DNA from: an uncultured Erysipelotrichaceae bacterium | GTDB taxonomy: Bacteria; Bacillota_I; Bacilli_A; RF39; UBA660 | NCBI GenBank assembly: GCA_902797415.1 | Contig: CADBSQ010000159.1 | Coordinates: forward strand, 1 to 6,745 | Reading direction: 5' to 3' | DNA length: 6,745 nucleotides | Shown here: positions 1-5,545 of the stretch, in pieces | Layout of the letters: each line of letters begins with the position of its first letter | How positions within the stretch are numbered: position 1 is the stretch's first letter | Notes under the pieces: model-generated | Databases searched by the model: none | What the model saw: only the letters and a program-made list of their open reading frames with translations | Told to the model about the DNA's origin: nothing | Translations under genes and position numbers: made by a program

Positions 1-507
1 CATGTTTGCATTTATATCACTTGATTGATTTATATCTAAGTTATTTAGTGTTATTGTTAGTTTATAGTAGTACTTTGTACTTACTGGCACTAATATTCCG
101 TTTTTTAAGACAGCTGTTGTTTCTGTGCTAGATGTTGGTATCTTTCCACTTCCTACACTCGTATAAGTTCCGTTTTCTGTAGTTGATTGTTCTAGTGTCC
201 ATGTTAAGGAATCACTTGTATAAGTGTTAACTAGGTCTACCCAGTTTATTTTACCGTATGCATCTACTGTACCTGTGTTTTCAAGAGTAAACTTTTTTAC
301 AATTGATTCACCTAGATTTAGAGTACCACTCACTCCATTGTCGTTGTCACTAAACACAAGGCGCATTGTTGCTGTTTCTGTTTGAAACTTTTCATTGTTA
401 TCGTTTGATACGGCACTACTGAAGAAGGCGAAACCTATACTTCCTAGTACTATGATTGCTGCTAGTGTTATAAATATTGCTAGTTTTTTGTTTTTATCTA
501 GTTTCAT
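1..507 (-). CDS. Secreted surface protein, SipW/TasA-like type (5' part, runs off the window)
   Basis: The first 169 codons are visible and the frame is still open at the window edge. The N-terminus is a short Lys-rich stretch followed by a hydrophobic segment (about residues 9-27) ending in GFAFFSSAVS. This resembles the leader of TasA/camelysin-like proteins processed by the SipW signal peptidase, where an AYF-like motif follows the hydrophobic core. The exported part is Thr/Ser/Asn-rich and beta-prone. It has a segment near residues 61-80 (GTLNLGESIVKKFTLENTGT) typical of small Ig-like surface domains that begin with a 'NTG' turn. The start at 507 is supported by AGGAAAGTAGG upstream and by a promoter at 534-562. 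Leu codons are 10 CTA, 4 TTA and 2 CTT, unlike the TTA-dominated gene just upstream, and GC is about 35% over 61-300. It is likely an abundant surface or matrix protein. The exact family is uncertain. Confidence 0.8.
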   Translation of the reverse strand, partial: MKLDKNKKLAIFITLAAIIVLGSIGFAFFSSAVSNDNNEKFQTETATMRLVFSDNDNGVSGTLNLGESIVKKFTLENTGTVDAYGKINWVDLVNTYTSDSLTWTLEQSTTENGTYTSVGSGKIPTSSTETTAVLKNGILVPVSTKYYYKLTITLNNLDINQSSDINANM

Positions 508-533
508 ATGTTAACCTACTTTCCTATATTTTA

Positions 534-562
534 ATTCTATAACAAGTAAGGACTTTTTTCAA
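534..562 (-). promoter_or_regulatory. Vegetative-type promoter for the surface protein gene
   Basis: On the minus strand TTGAAA (562-557) and TAGAAT (539-534) are separated by exactly 17 bases. Each box differs from the sigma-A consensus by one position (TTGACA, TATAAT). The predicted transcription start is near 527, giving a leader of about 20 bases that contains the AGGAAAGTAGG ribosome binding site. This is the best two-box promoter in the window. Confidence 0.7.
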
Positions 563-583
563 GCTTAGTTTGTTGTAACAATA

Positions 584-1192
584 TTACATATCAACTATAT
601 AAAATACTTTTTTATTTTGGATATTAATTTTTCCTAAAATACCATATATAAAAACATCAATATTATTTTCTAAAAAAGAATTTATTATATTTTCTTTAGC
701 AAGTTCATCTAAAATACATATAAGATTATATTTGTAATTTTTGATTGTTTTAGTTGTTGATAACAATCCTATTTTTAAGTTTGGATGTTTTTGCTTTGTT
801 TTCTTTATAATAAAGGGATTAAAACTAATAAAATAAGTGTTGTTGTCAATTAGACTAATATAATCATTTAATGGTATATAGGTTATTAATTCTATTACCT
901 TTACACAGTCTAATCTTAATACTTGTTTTAATGTGGGGATTTTAGATGGTACTTTTTTAGAACCAAAGTTTATTTTTTTTAATTCTTTGTAAGTATAATT
1001 TCTAATTAAACCTCTTTTATTTGATGTTCTATCAATAAATGGATCATGACATATAACAGGGACATTATCTTTTGTTAATCTTACATCACACTCAAAACCA
1101 ATAAAGCCGTTTTCAATAGCATTACTAAATGCTTCTAAAGTATTTTCCTTTATATATTTATTTGTTAGTCCTCTATGAGCGATTAATTTCAT
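584..1192 (-). CDS. Glycerophosphodiester phosphodiesterase-like protein, short and divergent
   Basis: This is a GDPD-family TIM-barrel protein of 202 residues, against about 240 for ordinary bacterial members. The family hydrolyses glycerophosphodiesters to glycerol-3-phosphate and an alcohol. The N-terminal half is canonical: AHRG (H6, R7), ENTLEAF (16-22), FECDVRLTKD (E34, D36) and HD (H49, D50), so the metal-binding and catalytic residues are present. The second half is degraded. The expected 'IELK' strand reads VIELITY, keeping E101 but replacing the lysine with Ile103, and the usual C-terminal Trp-Thr-Val-Asn and TDxP motifs are not visible. The start is fixed because the catalytic histidine is only six residues from Met1. 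No Shine-Dalgarno precedes it. A TATAAT box at 1203-1198 places the transcription start about on the ATG. It lies 39 bases after dgkA, beyond a terminator. Activity may be reduced or altered. Confidence 0.85.
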   Translation of the reverse strand: MKLIAHRGLTNKYIKENTLEAFSNAIENGFIGFECDVRLTKDNVPVICHDPFIDRTSNKRGLIRNYTYKELKKINFGSKKVPSKIPTLKQVLRLDCVKVIELITYIPLNDYISLIDNNTYFISFNPFIIKKTKQKHPNLKIGLLSTTKTIKNYKYNLICILDELAKENIINSFLENNIDVFIYGILGKINIQNKKVFYIVDM

Positions 1193-1197
1193 ATTTA

Positions 1198-1203
1198 ATT
1201 ATA
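1198..1203 (-). promoter_or_regulatory. Candidate -10 box (TATAAT) of the GDPD-like gene
   Basis: A perfect TATAAT lies directly after the T-tract of the dgkA terminator and five bases before the ATG at 1192. Initiation 6-7 bases downstream would begin on or next to the start codon. No convincing -35 box is present at 16-18 bases, because that region is the terminator stem. In DNA this AT-rich the hexamer could arise by chance, but its position between a terminator and a gene without a Shine-Dalgarno supports it. Confidence 0.4.
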
Positions 1204-1205
1204 TT

Positions 1206-1232
1206 AAAAAAAATGCCATAAATGACATTTTT
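1206..1232 (-). terminator. Rho-independent terminator after dgkA
   Basis: Immediately at the dgkA stop, the minus strand forms a 10-bp stem (1232-1223 with 1218-1209, including one G-U pair) with a TTTA loop, followed by an uninterrupted T run down to 1206. The A-rich 5' arm means the plus strand could also form a weak terminator. Confidence 0.75.
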
Positions 1233-1633
1233 TATTTTATAAATAAATATATTAATTTTGGTATATAAATATAAAGCGATATTATTCCACCAATGCAACT
1301 TGTTACAAAACTTGCAGCAGAACCGCAGTCTTTGGCTATTTTAGCTAGTTCATTATACTTTGTTGTTACCATATCAACACATGCTTCCAGTGCTGTATTA
1401 ACTAGTTCAAATGCTAGGATTATACCAAGAACGATAACAATTATGCACCATTCATATCTATTTAATTTAACTATAATACCTATTACAATTGCAATAAGAC
1501 TAACTATACCATGCAATATAAGACTTTTTTCATTTTTATAAGCATACATTAAACCATCAATGGAATACTTTGCACTGTATAAAAGTCTTTTAAAACCTGT
1601 ATACTTACTTTTATTTCGTAATGCCTTCTTCAT
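1232..1633 (-). CDS. dgkA: Undecaprenol/diacylglycerol kinase, DgkA family
   Basis: This is a small integral membrane kinase of 133 residues, near the usual size (about 120-135). In Gram-positive bacteria the family chiefly phosphorylates undecaprenol, feeding lipid carrier to cell wall synthesis. The Gram-negative homologue acts on diacylglycerol. The signature is clear: ELVNTALEACVDMV (76-89, with E76, N79, E83 and D87) and LAKIAKDCGSAASF (96-109). E35 in the YKNEKSL segment matches the conserved N-terminal glutamate. Three hydrophobic helices are visible at about 38-56, 61-80 and 105-130. The start at 1633 is supported by a perfect AGGAGG (1648-1643), nine bases away. The gene overlaps the end of ybeY by 23 bases and is the last gene of the yqfC operon, closed by a hairpin. 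The ybeY-dgkA order is conserved in Bacillus and relatives. Confidence 0.93.
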   Translation of the reverse strand: MKKALRNKSKYTGFKRLLYSAKYSIDGLMYAYKNEKSLILHGIVSLIAIVIGIIVKLNRYEWCIIVIVLGIILAFELVNTALEACVDMVTTKYNELAKIAKDCGSAASFVTSCIGGIISLYIYIPKLIYLFIK

Positions 1634-2045
1634 TTAGTATTTCCTCCTGCAAATCAAACATTATTTTTTCTTCATCTTTATTCTGATGATCATATCCCAA
1701 AAGATGTAATAATCCATGAACTGTTAAAAATGATAGTTCCCTTTTTTCAGAATGATTGTATTCATGAGCTTGTGAAATCATTTTTGGTATAGAAATGTAT
1801 ATATCTCCTAGAACGTTAATCTCAGTTTTTACTGTGTTATCATCATTAAGTGCAAATGATAAAACATCAGTAGTACTATCTATACCTCGATAAGTTTTAT
1901 TTAAGTTTTGCATTTTATTATCGTCTATAAATATAATACTTAATATTCCTGATGTATCTAGCTTTTTTAGTGTATGTTCGATTAATTTATTTAAATAACT
2001 GTAATCATTTTTGTAACCAAATTCATCAATGATTTCAAAACTCAT
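1611..2045 (-). CDS. ybeY: Endoribonuclease YbeY (rRNA maturation factor)
   Basis: YbeY is a single-domain metal-dependent endoribonuclease involved in 16S rRNA 3'-end processing and ribosome quality control in the cytoplasm. The zinc motif HxxxHxxxxxH is intact as HGLLHLLGYDH (residues 110-120, with H110, H114 and H120). The upstream family blocks are also present: LNKTYRGIDSTTDVLSF (48-64) and LGDIYIS (79-85). At 144 residues the length is normal. The start at 2045 has AAGGGGG upstream, and its ATG overlaps the TGA of the preceding VanZ gene (ATGA), which suggests translational coupling. The 3' end overlaps dgkA by 23 bases. Confidence 0.95.
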   Translation of the reverse strand: MSFEIIDEFGYKNDYSYLNKLIEHTLKKLDTSGILSIIFIDDNKMQNLNKTYRGIDSTTDVLSFALNDDNTVKTEINVLGDIYISIPKMISQAHEYNHSEKRELSFLTVHGLLHLLGYDHQNKDEEKIMFDLQEEILNEEGITK

Positions 2046-2659
2046 TTAATAATTCCCCCTTGAAATATAAATATGTAATATATTATAAGCAGAATAATAA
2101 TTACTGTCAAGATATTATAAATGAGTTCATTTCTCATAAATTTTGGTAATTTGTTTTTAAAATCATTTAATGTAATAAACAATATGCTACCAATAAATCC
2201 ACCAATGCAGTTAAGGATTATATCATCAACATCAAAGCTTCTTCCTATAAACATTTGTACACATTCTATAGTTAATGATGCGATCAGTGTAATAATTACT
2301 GGTTTTGTAGCTCTTTTAGATTTTAAGTATAAACCTAGTAAGAAACCAAATGGTAGGAATATAAGTATATTACCTAAAACATTCCATAAGAAATATTTAC
2401 TTCCAATTTTGTATCTTAGAATTTCTCTAAATGGAACAAAGTTATTGCTTACTCCTTGAACATCGGTATTAGTTACCAAACCAAATAGAAGCAATATATA
2501 TATCATAAAAGCAAGAGAAAAGAATTCCTTATATAATAAAAACTTTTCTTTTTTTTCTAAAATATAGGATAATCGAATTGTACTAATAACAACCATAAAT
2601 ATTACTAACATTGGCCAAGTACCGGATATAATCGTATAAAATTCATTTGGTAATTTCAT
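2042..2659 (-). CDS. VanZ-family integral membrane protein
   Basis: This is a polytopic membrane protein of 205 residues with about six hydrophobic helices (roughly 10-30, 44-63, 90-112, 118-136, 145-165 and 178-199). The central region carries the VanZ-like signature: VPFREI (75-80), NVLGNILIFLPFGFLLG (93-109), IECVQMFIGRSFDVDDIILN (131-150) and then CIGG. The conserved Glu-Gln pair and the R-S-F-D-V-D-D stretch are intact. VanZ gives low-level teicoplanin resistance in one glycopeptide resistance cluster, but most family members have no assigned role, and resistance should not be assumed here. The gene starts two bases after yqfD. Its ribosome binding site (GAAGAAGG) lies within the final Glu/Gly codons of yqfD. 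It overlaps ybeY by an ATGA. In Bacillus phoH and yqfF occupy this slot. Confidence 0.88.
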   Translation of the reverse strand: MKLPNEFYTIISGTWPMLVIFMVVISTIRLSYILEKKEKFLLYKEFFSLAFMIYILLLFGLVTNTDVQGVSNNFVPFREILRYKIGSKYFLWNVLGNILIFLPFGFLLGLYLKSKRATKPVIITLIASLTIECVQMFIGRSFDVDDIILNCIGGFIGSILFITLNDFKNKLPKFMRNELIYNILTVIIILLIIYYIFIFQGGIIK

Positions 2660-2661
2660 TT

Positions 2662-3786
2662 TTAACCTTCTTCTTCCTCTTTATTCTCTATTTTATTTTT
2701 CTCGATTTGTTTGCTTACTACTTCATCGACTGAATAAAAAACAGTCATATTAATTATACTATTATATTTATTACTTTGCAAAACTTTTTGGTTAATTATT
2801 TGGGAATTTGGTTTTAACCTTTGAAGAAGACGATTTTTTGATAGGTTTAATGCTTTGTTTATAGCAGATTTCTTAGTTAGTTTGATTTTTTTTAGGTGGT
2901 ATTCCTTGTTAGTATGTTTTATTATTTCAAAATTACCTATTTTTATTATTCTTTTTTTGTTGGTTATAAAATGTTTGAAATGAACGTTAAAGACAGTGTA
3001 TGATTTATTTCCGAGTTTTATCTCAATATTAGATGAGTCTTTACCTGAATAGATTTTTTTATATTCATATAATGGATATTTAATATTAGAAGAATACCAA
3101 ACATTACCACGAACTACACCTTCTGCACAGACTGTAGATTTTATGTCTTCATTAAAACTTATTTCTCCAGAGATGATTGTGTCTCCCTTATGAACATAAT
3201 CTCCTATATCTAGAATGGTTTGACCTTTAAAAGATTGTATTTTTCTGATAATTGCGTTTTTGGTTGCAACTATATCACAAAATGGTTTTTCTTTTTTATT
3301 TTGTGTTAAAACCCTTTTTTCAATTTTAACGATATAACTCATACCATTTGGTATTATCTCTATCCACTCGTACTGATTTTTATAATCATTTAATATTTTT
3401 TGTTTGATAGACTCTATCTCTTTATAGTTTTTCTTGAAAGTGAATAACTTTAGTCCATATTTGTCTAGTTCTTTTTTTGTAATATATCTGATGTTTTTAT
3501 CATTATGAATTATTTTAATATTAAATATAATATTTGAAAAAACTAACAAAAATAAAACACCAATTAATGTAGAAACTATAAATTCTTTATTATCAATAAT
3601 ACTTTCTTTTATAGTTTTGCTTTTATAAACAATTAGGTTTTTAGGTATTTTTTTAATATCGTTTTTGTCTATTTTATAGATACTTCTATCCTTAATATGA
3701 TTTATACTATATATATTAATATTAAGCCCTTTCAAAAGTTTTATTATTAGGTGTTCGCTACCTTTAATTTGAACTTTTATTTTCAT
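2662..3786 (-). CDS. yqfD: Sporulation protein YqfD
   Basis: This 374-residue protein reads as the YqfD family, a mother-cell sporulation membrane protein (sigma-E regulon in Bacillus subtilis, where it is about 400 residues). A short cytoplasmic N-terminal domain (1-65) precedes a single membrane segment (about 69-92). Next comes a POTRA/FtsQ-like region (about 98-158), including LDKYGLKLFTFKKN and EWIEIIPNGMSYIVKIEKR. A conserved core follows, VATKNAIIRKI...G...DIGDYVHKGDTIISGEI (173-209), that reads like a barrel-sandwich hybrid. AEGVVRGNVWYSSNIKYPL (221-239) is also family-typical. The C-terminus is a charged tail ending in a Glu run. The start at 3786 has AGAGG upstream and overlaps the yqfC-like gene by 23 bases. 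The pairing with a YqfC-like protein strengthens the call. The molecular function is not well defined. Confidence 0.88.
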   Translation of the reverse strand: MKIKVQIKGSEHLIIKLLKGLNINIYSINHIKDRSIYKIDKNDIKKIPKNLIVYKSKTIKESIIDNKEFIVSTLIGVLFLLVFSNIIFNIKIIHNDKNIRYITKKELDKYGLKLFTFKKNYKEIESIKQKILNDYKNQYEWIEIIPNGMSYIVKIEKRVLTQNKKEKPFCDIVATKNAIIRKIQSFKGQTILDIGDYVHKGDTIISGEISFNEDIKSTVCAEGVVRGNVWYSSNIKYPLYEYKKIYSGKDSSNIEIKLGNKSYTVFNVHFKHFITNKKRIIKIGNFEIIKHTNKEYHLKKIKLTKKSAINKALNLSKNRLLQRLKPNSQIINQKVLQSNKYNSIINMTVFYSVDEVVSKQIEKNKIENKEEEEG

Positions 3787-4030
3787 TTTTATCCTCTAGT
3801 TTTATATTAGTAAGTATTCCATCAATTAGAAGTTCGTTGCGAGTGAGTTTTTCAATTTTTAAATTCTTTCCATAAATGTATATTAATTTGTTTTTAGTTT
3901 CTATTATAAAGTTGTTTTTGTTAAAACTTTGTATTTTATTATATTTATATATGTATATTTTTTGTTCATAACTGCATATATAGTAGTCTTTATCATGTAT
4001 AAAGCTTAGTATGCTTTCTTTAAAGTTCAT
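3764..4030 (-). CDS. yqfC: YqfC/YabP-family sporulation protein, divergent
   Basis: This 88-residue protein is very rich in Lys, Asn, Ile and Tyr. It is identified by pattern and position. A beta-rich core runs from about residue 17 to 78, with short strands KIYIYKYNKI, FIIETKNKLIYIYGKNL and a terminal LTRNELLIDGILTNIKLED. That terminal block matches the family pattern, in which 'KGENLxI...eeilIeGkI' follows an 'LxIYVENHkGI'-like strand pair, but the ENH-like motif is not conserved. It directly precedes and overlaps yqfD, as yqfC does in Bacillus. ATG 4030 is preceded by GGTGAT, and a TATAAT lies at 4050-4045. It is the first gene of the operon that continues to dgkA. The family is sporulation-linked, with a poorly defined role. 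Confidence 0.7.
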   Translation of the reverse strand: MNFKESILSFIHDKDYYICSYEQKIYIYKYNKIQSFNKNNFIIETKNKLIYIYGKNLKIEKLTRNELLIDGILTNIKLEDKNENKSSN

Positions 4031-4044
4031 ATGATCACCATTAA

Positions 4045-4075
4045 ATTATATGTTTAAACAAAAAAAAACTGTCAT
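4045..4075 (-). promoter_or_regulatory. Candidate promoter of the yqfC-yqfD-vanZ-ybeY-dgkA operon
   Basis: On the minus strand a perfect TATAAT (4050-4045) is preceded by ATGACA (4075-4070), a five-of-six match to TTGACA, but with a long 19-base spacer that runs through the T-tract of the preceding terminator. The same -10 read with two more bases is CATATAAT, one change from the sigma-E -10 consensus CATACAnT. I see no good sigma-E -35 box at about 14 bases. The ATG is 15 bases beyond the -10. Confidence 0.45.
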
Positions 4076-4089
4076 TAAAGACAATTTTT
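4060..4089 (-). terminator. Rho-independent terminator after the anchored surface protein gene
   Basis: Directly at the stop codon (4090-4088), AAAAATTGTC (4089-4080) pairs with GACAGTTTTT (4073-4064) around a TTTAAT loop, with one G-U pair, and runs into nine T residues (4068-4060). It separates the single-gene unit from the yqfC operon. Confidence 0.75.
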
Positions 4090-5197
4090 ATATTCTAACC
4101 TTATAAGGATTTTCTAAGGATCCATCTCCACTAGAGTATATCACATCACTATCAAGATAGAATACCAAACTTGGATTAAAGAAGACTTTTGCTTCGGTTT
4201 CTCTTAGAACACCATAGTAAACTGAATATACTTTATTAGTATTATCGCTTGGTACATTTAATGTTATTAGATTGTTGCTTATTTCACTTAGAAAATTGTA
4301 GTTCGAACAAGCTCTAGTTGTAGTTGTTGTACAATTAGGATCTAAGCTGGCGGTAAAATACTCGTTTGATTGTAGTAAACCAAAGTATAATTCATCACTT
4401 AAAACTGAACATTCAGCAGTTCCATCAAAACTTGTTGTATCCTTTAAATCTCTTTTTCCAATACATAAAGGTTTACTAATAATCATGTTTTTGATTTTTT
4501 TTGAAAGACTTTCGTTATTAATATAATCACTTAAAAATTCTTTTAGTCTACTTTTATTAAAATCATTTATACCATCATTTTTCTTAGATTCACTGTTATA
4601 TCTATTATCCCAGTATATTAATTCCTCTGCGGCAGTAGTATTAATAACACGAATTTCATTTTCTTCATTAATAGATATTATTCGATATAGATTTTCACCA
4701 ATTTTTATGTAATTGTTAGGGCGATCACCTTTATAAATATATTTATCATTTACTTCATATAATCCATCACCCTCAGTTACAACTGAGTTATCTATTATAT
4801 ATTTAGATAAATATGTTGTTTCATAGTCTTTTCCGCACTTTAAGTAAGGTTTATATATATAATTTTCGTTTTCTTTTTGAATTACCTTAACTCTACCTGT
4901 ACAAAAAGAGTCTTTCTGATTTTTATTTTTAATTGGTTTAATTATTTTAGCAGCGATTAAAGTTTTTAATTCAACTTTTTTTTCTTCGTTAATATCAGGT
5001 AAACGTTTTGGATTGTTTTTAAAATATTTTTCTGCTGCTTGAACCAATTTTTTCTCAATTGCAACATACGAATCCTTTGAGGAAACTGAAGTAGTTGATG
5101 GCATCATAAGTATAATTACTACGATCGATATAATGATTATTCCAAATACTACACATATTTTCCATAGGTTATTTTTTAAGAGATTGGCAAAATCCAT
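4088..5197 (-). CDS. Membrane-anchored extracytoplasmic protein with pilin-like stalk and Cys-paired surface domain
   Basis: I recognise the style but cannot name a function. The 369-residue product has a cytoplasmic stub, one membrane helix (about 12-32) and a large outside region. Residues 42-125 resemble a class of anchored pseudopilin-like domains: an amphipathic helix (VAIEKKLVQAAEKYFKNN), then LKTLIAAKII, then C99 and C121 in the pattern C-x-G-x-V ... Y-x-P-Y-L-x-C-G. The second domain (about 145-369) begins YIYKGDRPNNYIKIGENLYR, continues with YWDNRYN (195-201) and ends GDGSLENPYKV. This lay-out recurs in surface proteins of uncultured gut Bacillota. Outside cysteines fall in three close pairs (99/121, 245/263, 289/297), which could be disulfides. 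Five threonines (290-294) lie between the last pair. An upstream in-frame ATG at 5236 is less likely than 5197, which has GGAAGGTGAT just before it. The gene has its own promoter and terminator. Confidence 0.75.
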   Translation of the reverse strand: MDFANLLKNNLWKICVVFGIIIISIVVIILMMPSTTSVSSKDSYVAIEKKLVQAAEKYFKNNPKRLPDINEEKKVELKTLIAAKIIKPIKNKNQKDSFCTGRVKVIQKENENYIYKPYLKCGKDYETTYLSKYIIDNSVVTEGDGLYEVNDKYIYKGDRPNNYIKIGENLYRIISINEENEIRVINTTAAEELIYWDNRYNSESKKNDGINDFNKSRLKEFLSDYINNESLSKKIKNMIISKPLCIGKRDLKDTTSFDGTAECSVLSDELYFGLLQSNEYFTASLDPNCTTTTTRACSNYNFLSEISNNLITLNVPSDNTNKVYSVYYGVLRETEAKVFFNPSLVFYLDSDVIYSSGDGSLENPYKVRI

Positions 5198-5200
5198 ATT

Positions 5201-5210
5201 ATCACCTTCC
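5201..5210 (-). promoter_or_regulatory. Ribosome binding site deciding the start at 5197
   Basis: GGAAGGTGAT on the minus strand ends three bases before ATG 5197, so its GGAAGG core is at normal distance. The alternative ATG at 5236 has only AT-rich sequence upstream and would sit next to the -10 box. The downstream start also puts the short basic stub and membrane helix at the proper N-terminal position. Confidence 0.7.
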
Positions 5211-5226
5211 ACATATTCATATATTA

Positions 5227-5235
5227 AGTATAACA
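5227..5235 (-). promoter_or_regulatory. Extended -10 promoter of the anchored surface protein gene
   Basis: TGTTATACT on the minus strand is a TGn-TATACT extended -10 element, which can act without a strong -35 box. No good -35 is visible at 17 bases (CTAGTT, part of the upstream terminator arm). Transcription would begin near 5220, leaving a leader of about 23 bases with the ribosome binding site. Confidence 0.5.
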
Positions 5236-5243
5236 TATTTAAT

Positions 5244-5276
5244 AAAAAAAACTAGTATTATTTTTTACTAGTCTTT
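5244..5276 (-). terminator. Rho-independent terminator that includes the stop codon of the HTH gene
   Basis: AAAGACTAGTA (5276-5266) pairs with TACTAGTTTTT (5257-5247) around an eight-base AT loop (11 bp, one G-U pair), followed by T residues to 5244. The TAG stop of the HTH gene (5270-5268) lies within the 5' arm. Confidence 0.8.
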
Positions 5277-5528
5277 ATTTACATATTCAACTAAATCCTC
5301 TATTTTACAATTTAGTTCATTACAAAGTTTAGCTATTATGTTCAAATCTATTCTTGTTAAATTTCCAGTAGCTAATCTTTGAATACTGTTAAAATCGATA
5401 TGTTTTGTTTCAATCACATGATTTTTTGTTGTATTTTTTTCGTCGAGCACTTTATTTAGTTTAAAAATGTAATATCCGTTTTCATTTTTAACTTTATATA
5501 TTTTTTCTAGTTTACTTGTTTTTGCCAT
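5268..5528 (-). CDS. Small Cro/C1-type helix-turn-helix regulator
   Basis: This 86-residue DNA-binding protein is taken from MAKTSK. The N-terminus is short and charged and has a YYIFKLNKVLDEKN segment. The helix-turn-helix domain covers about residues 23-82. The segment KNHVIETKHIDFNSIQRLAT contains the turn and recognition helix, and LNIIAKLCNELNCKIEDLVEY is the classic C-terminal half of Cro/C1-like single-domain regulators. GAGGAG at 5541-5536, seven bases before ATG 5528, decides the start. An in-frame upstream ATG at 5594 overlaps dus and would add 22 hydrophobic residues, which I reject. Targets are unknown. A palindrome over its own -10 element suggests autoregulation. In Bacillus subtilis a small HTH gene (yazB) also neighbours the dus gene yacF, though upstream of it, so the link may be ancient or accidental. 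Confidence 0.85.
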   Translation of the reverse strand: MAKTSKLEKIYKVKNENGYYIFKLNKVLDEKNTTKNHVIETKHIDFNSIQRLATGNLTRIDLNIIAKLCNELNCKIEDLVEYVNKD

Positions 5529-5535
5529 AGATATG

Positions 5536-5541
5536 CTCCTC
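5536..5541 (-). promoter_or_regulatory. Ribosome binding site deciding the HTH start at 5528
   Basis: GAGGAG on the minus strand lies seven bases before ATG 5528, the best match near any candidate start of this frame. The longer frame beginning at 5594 has no comparable site and would overlap the end of dus. Confidence 0.75.
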
Positions 5542-5545
5542 ACTA

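Noticed and set aside
541..572. Inverted repeat after the GDPD-like gene (AACAA..TAAG / CTTA..TTGTT) as a terminator
   Set aside because: The stem is interrupted, the loop is large, there is no T-tract, and the segment is better explained as the promoter of the next gene.
1293..1541. Open frame on the plus strand opposite dgkA
   Set aside because: It lies wholly inside a well-supported gene on the other strand, has no ribosome binding site that I can see and reads as an antisense shadow.
2042..2044. TGA read as tryptophan (Mycoplasma-type code)
   Set aside because: Tryptophans in the window are encoded by TGG. This TGA sits at the natural end of the VanZ protein in an ATGA junction with ybeY.
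2121..2459. Open frame on the plus strand opposite the VanZ gene
   Set aside because: It is a mirror of the hydrophobic VanZ coding sequence. It has no recognisable domain, and the minus-strand frame has clear family motifs.
2042..2659. Glycopeptide resistance gene
   Set aside because: The VanZ family is broad, no other van genes are present, and the neighbours are sporulation and RNA-processing genes.
4303..4333. Run of threonine codons as a phase-variable repeat
   Set aside because: It is only five codons, mixed ACA and ACT, and too short and irregular to support slippage.
5198..5236. Upstream start for the anchored surface protein
   Set aside because: The ATG at 5236 lies next to the extended -10 element and upstream of the predicted transcript start. 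The ATG at 5197 has a proper ribosome binding site.
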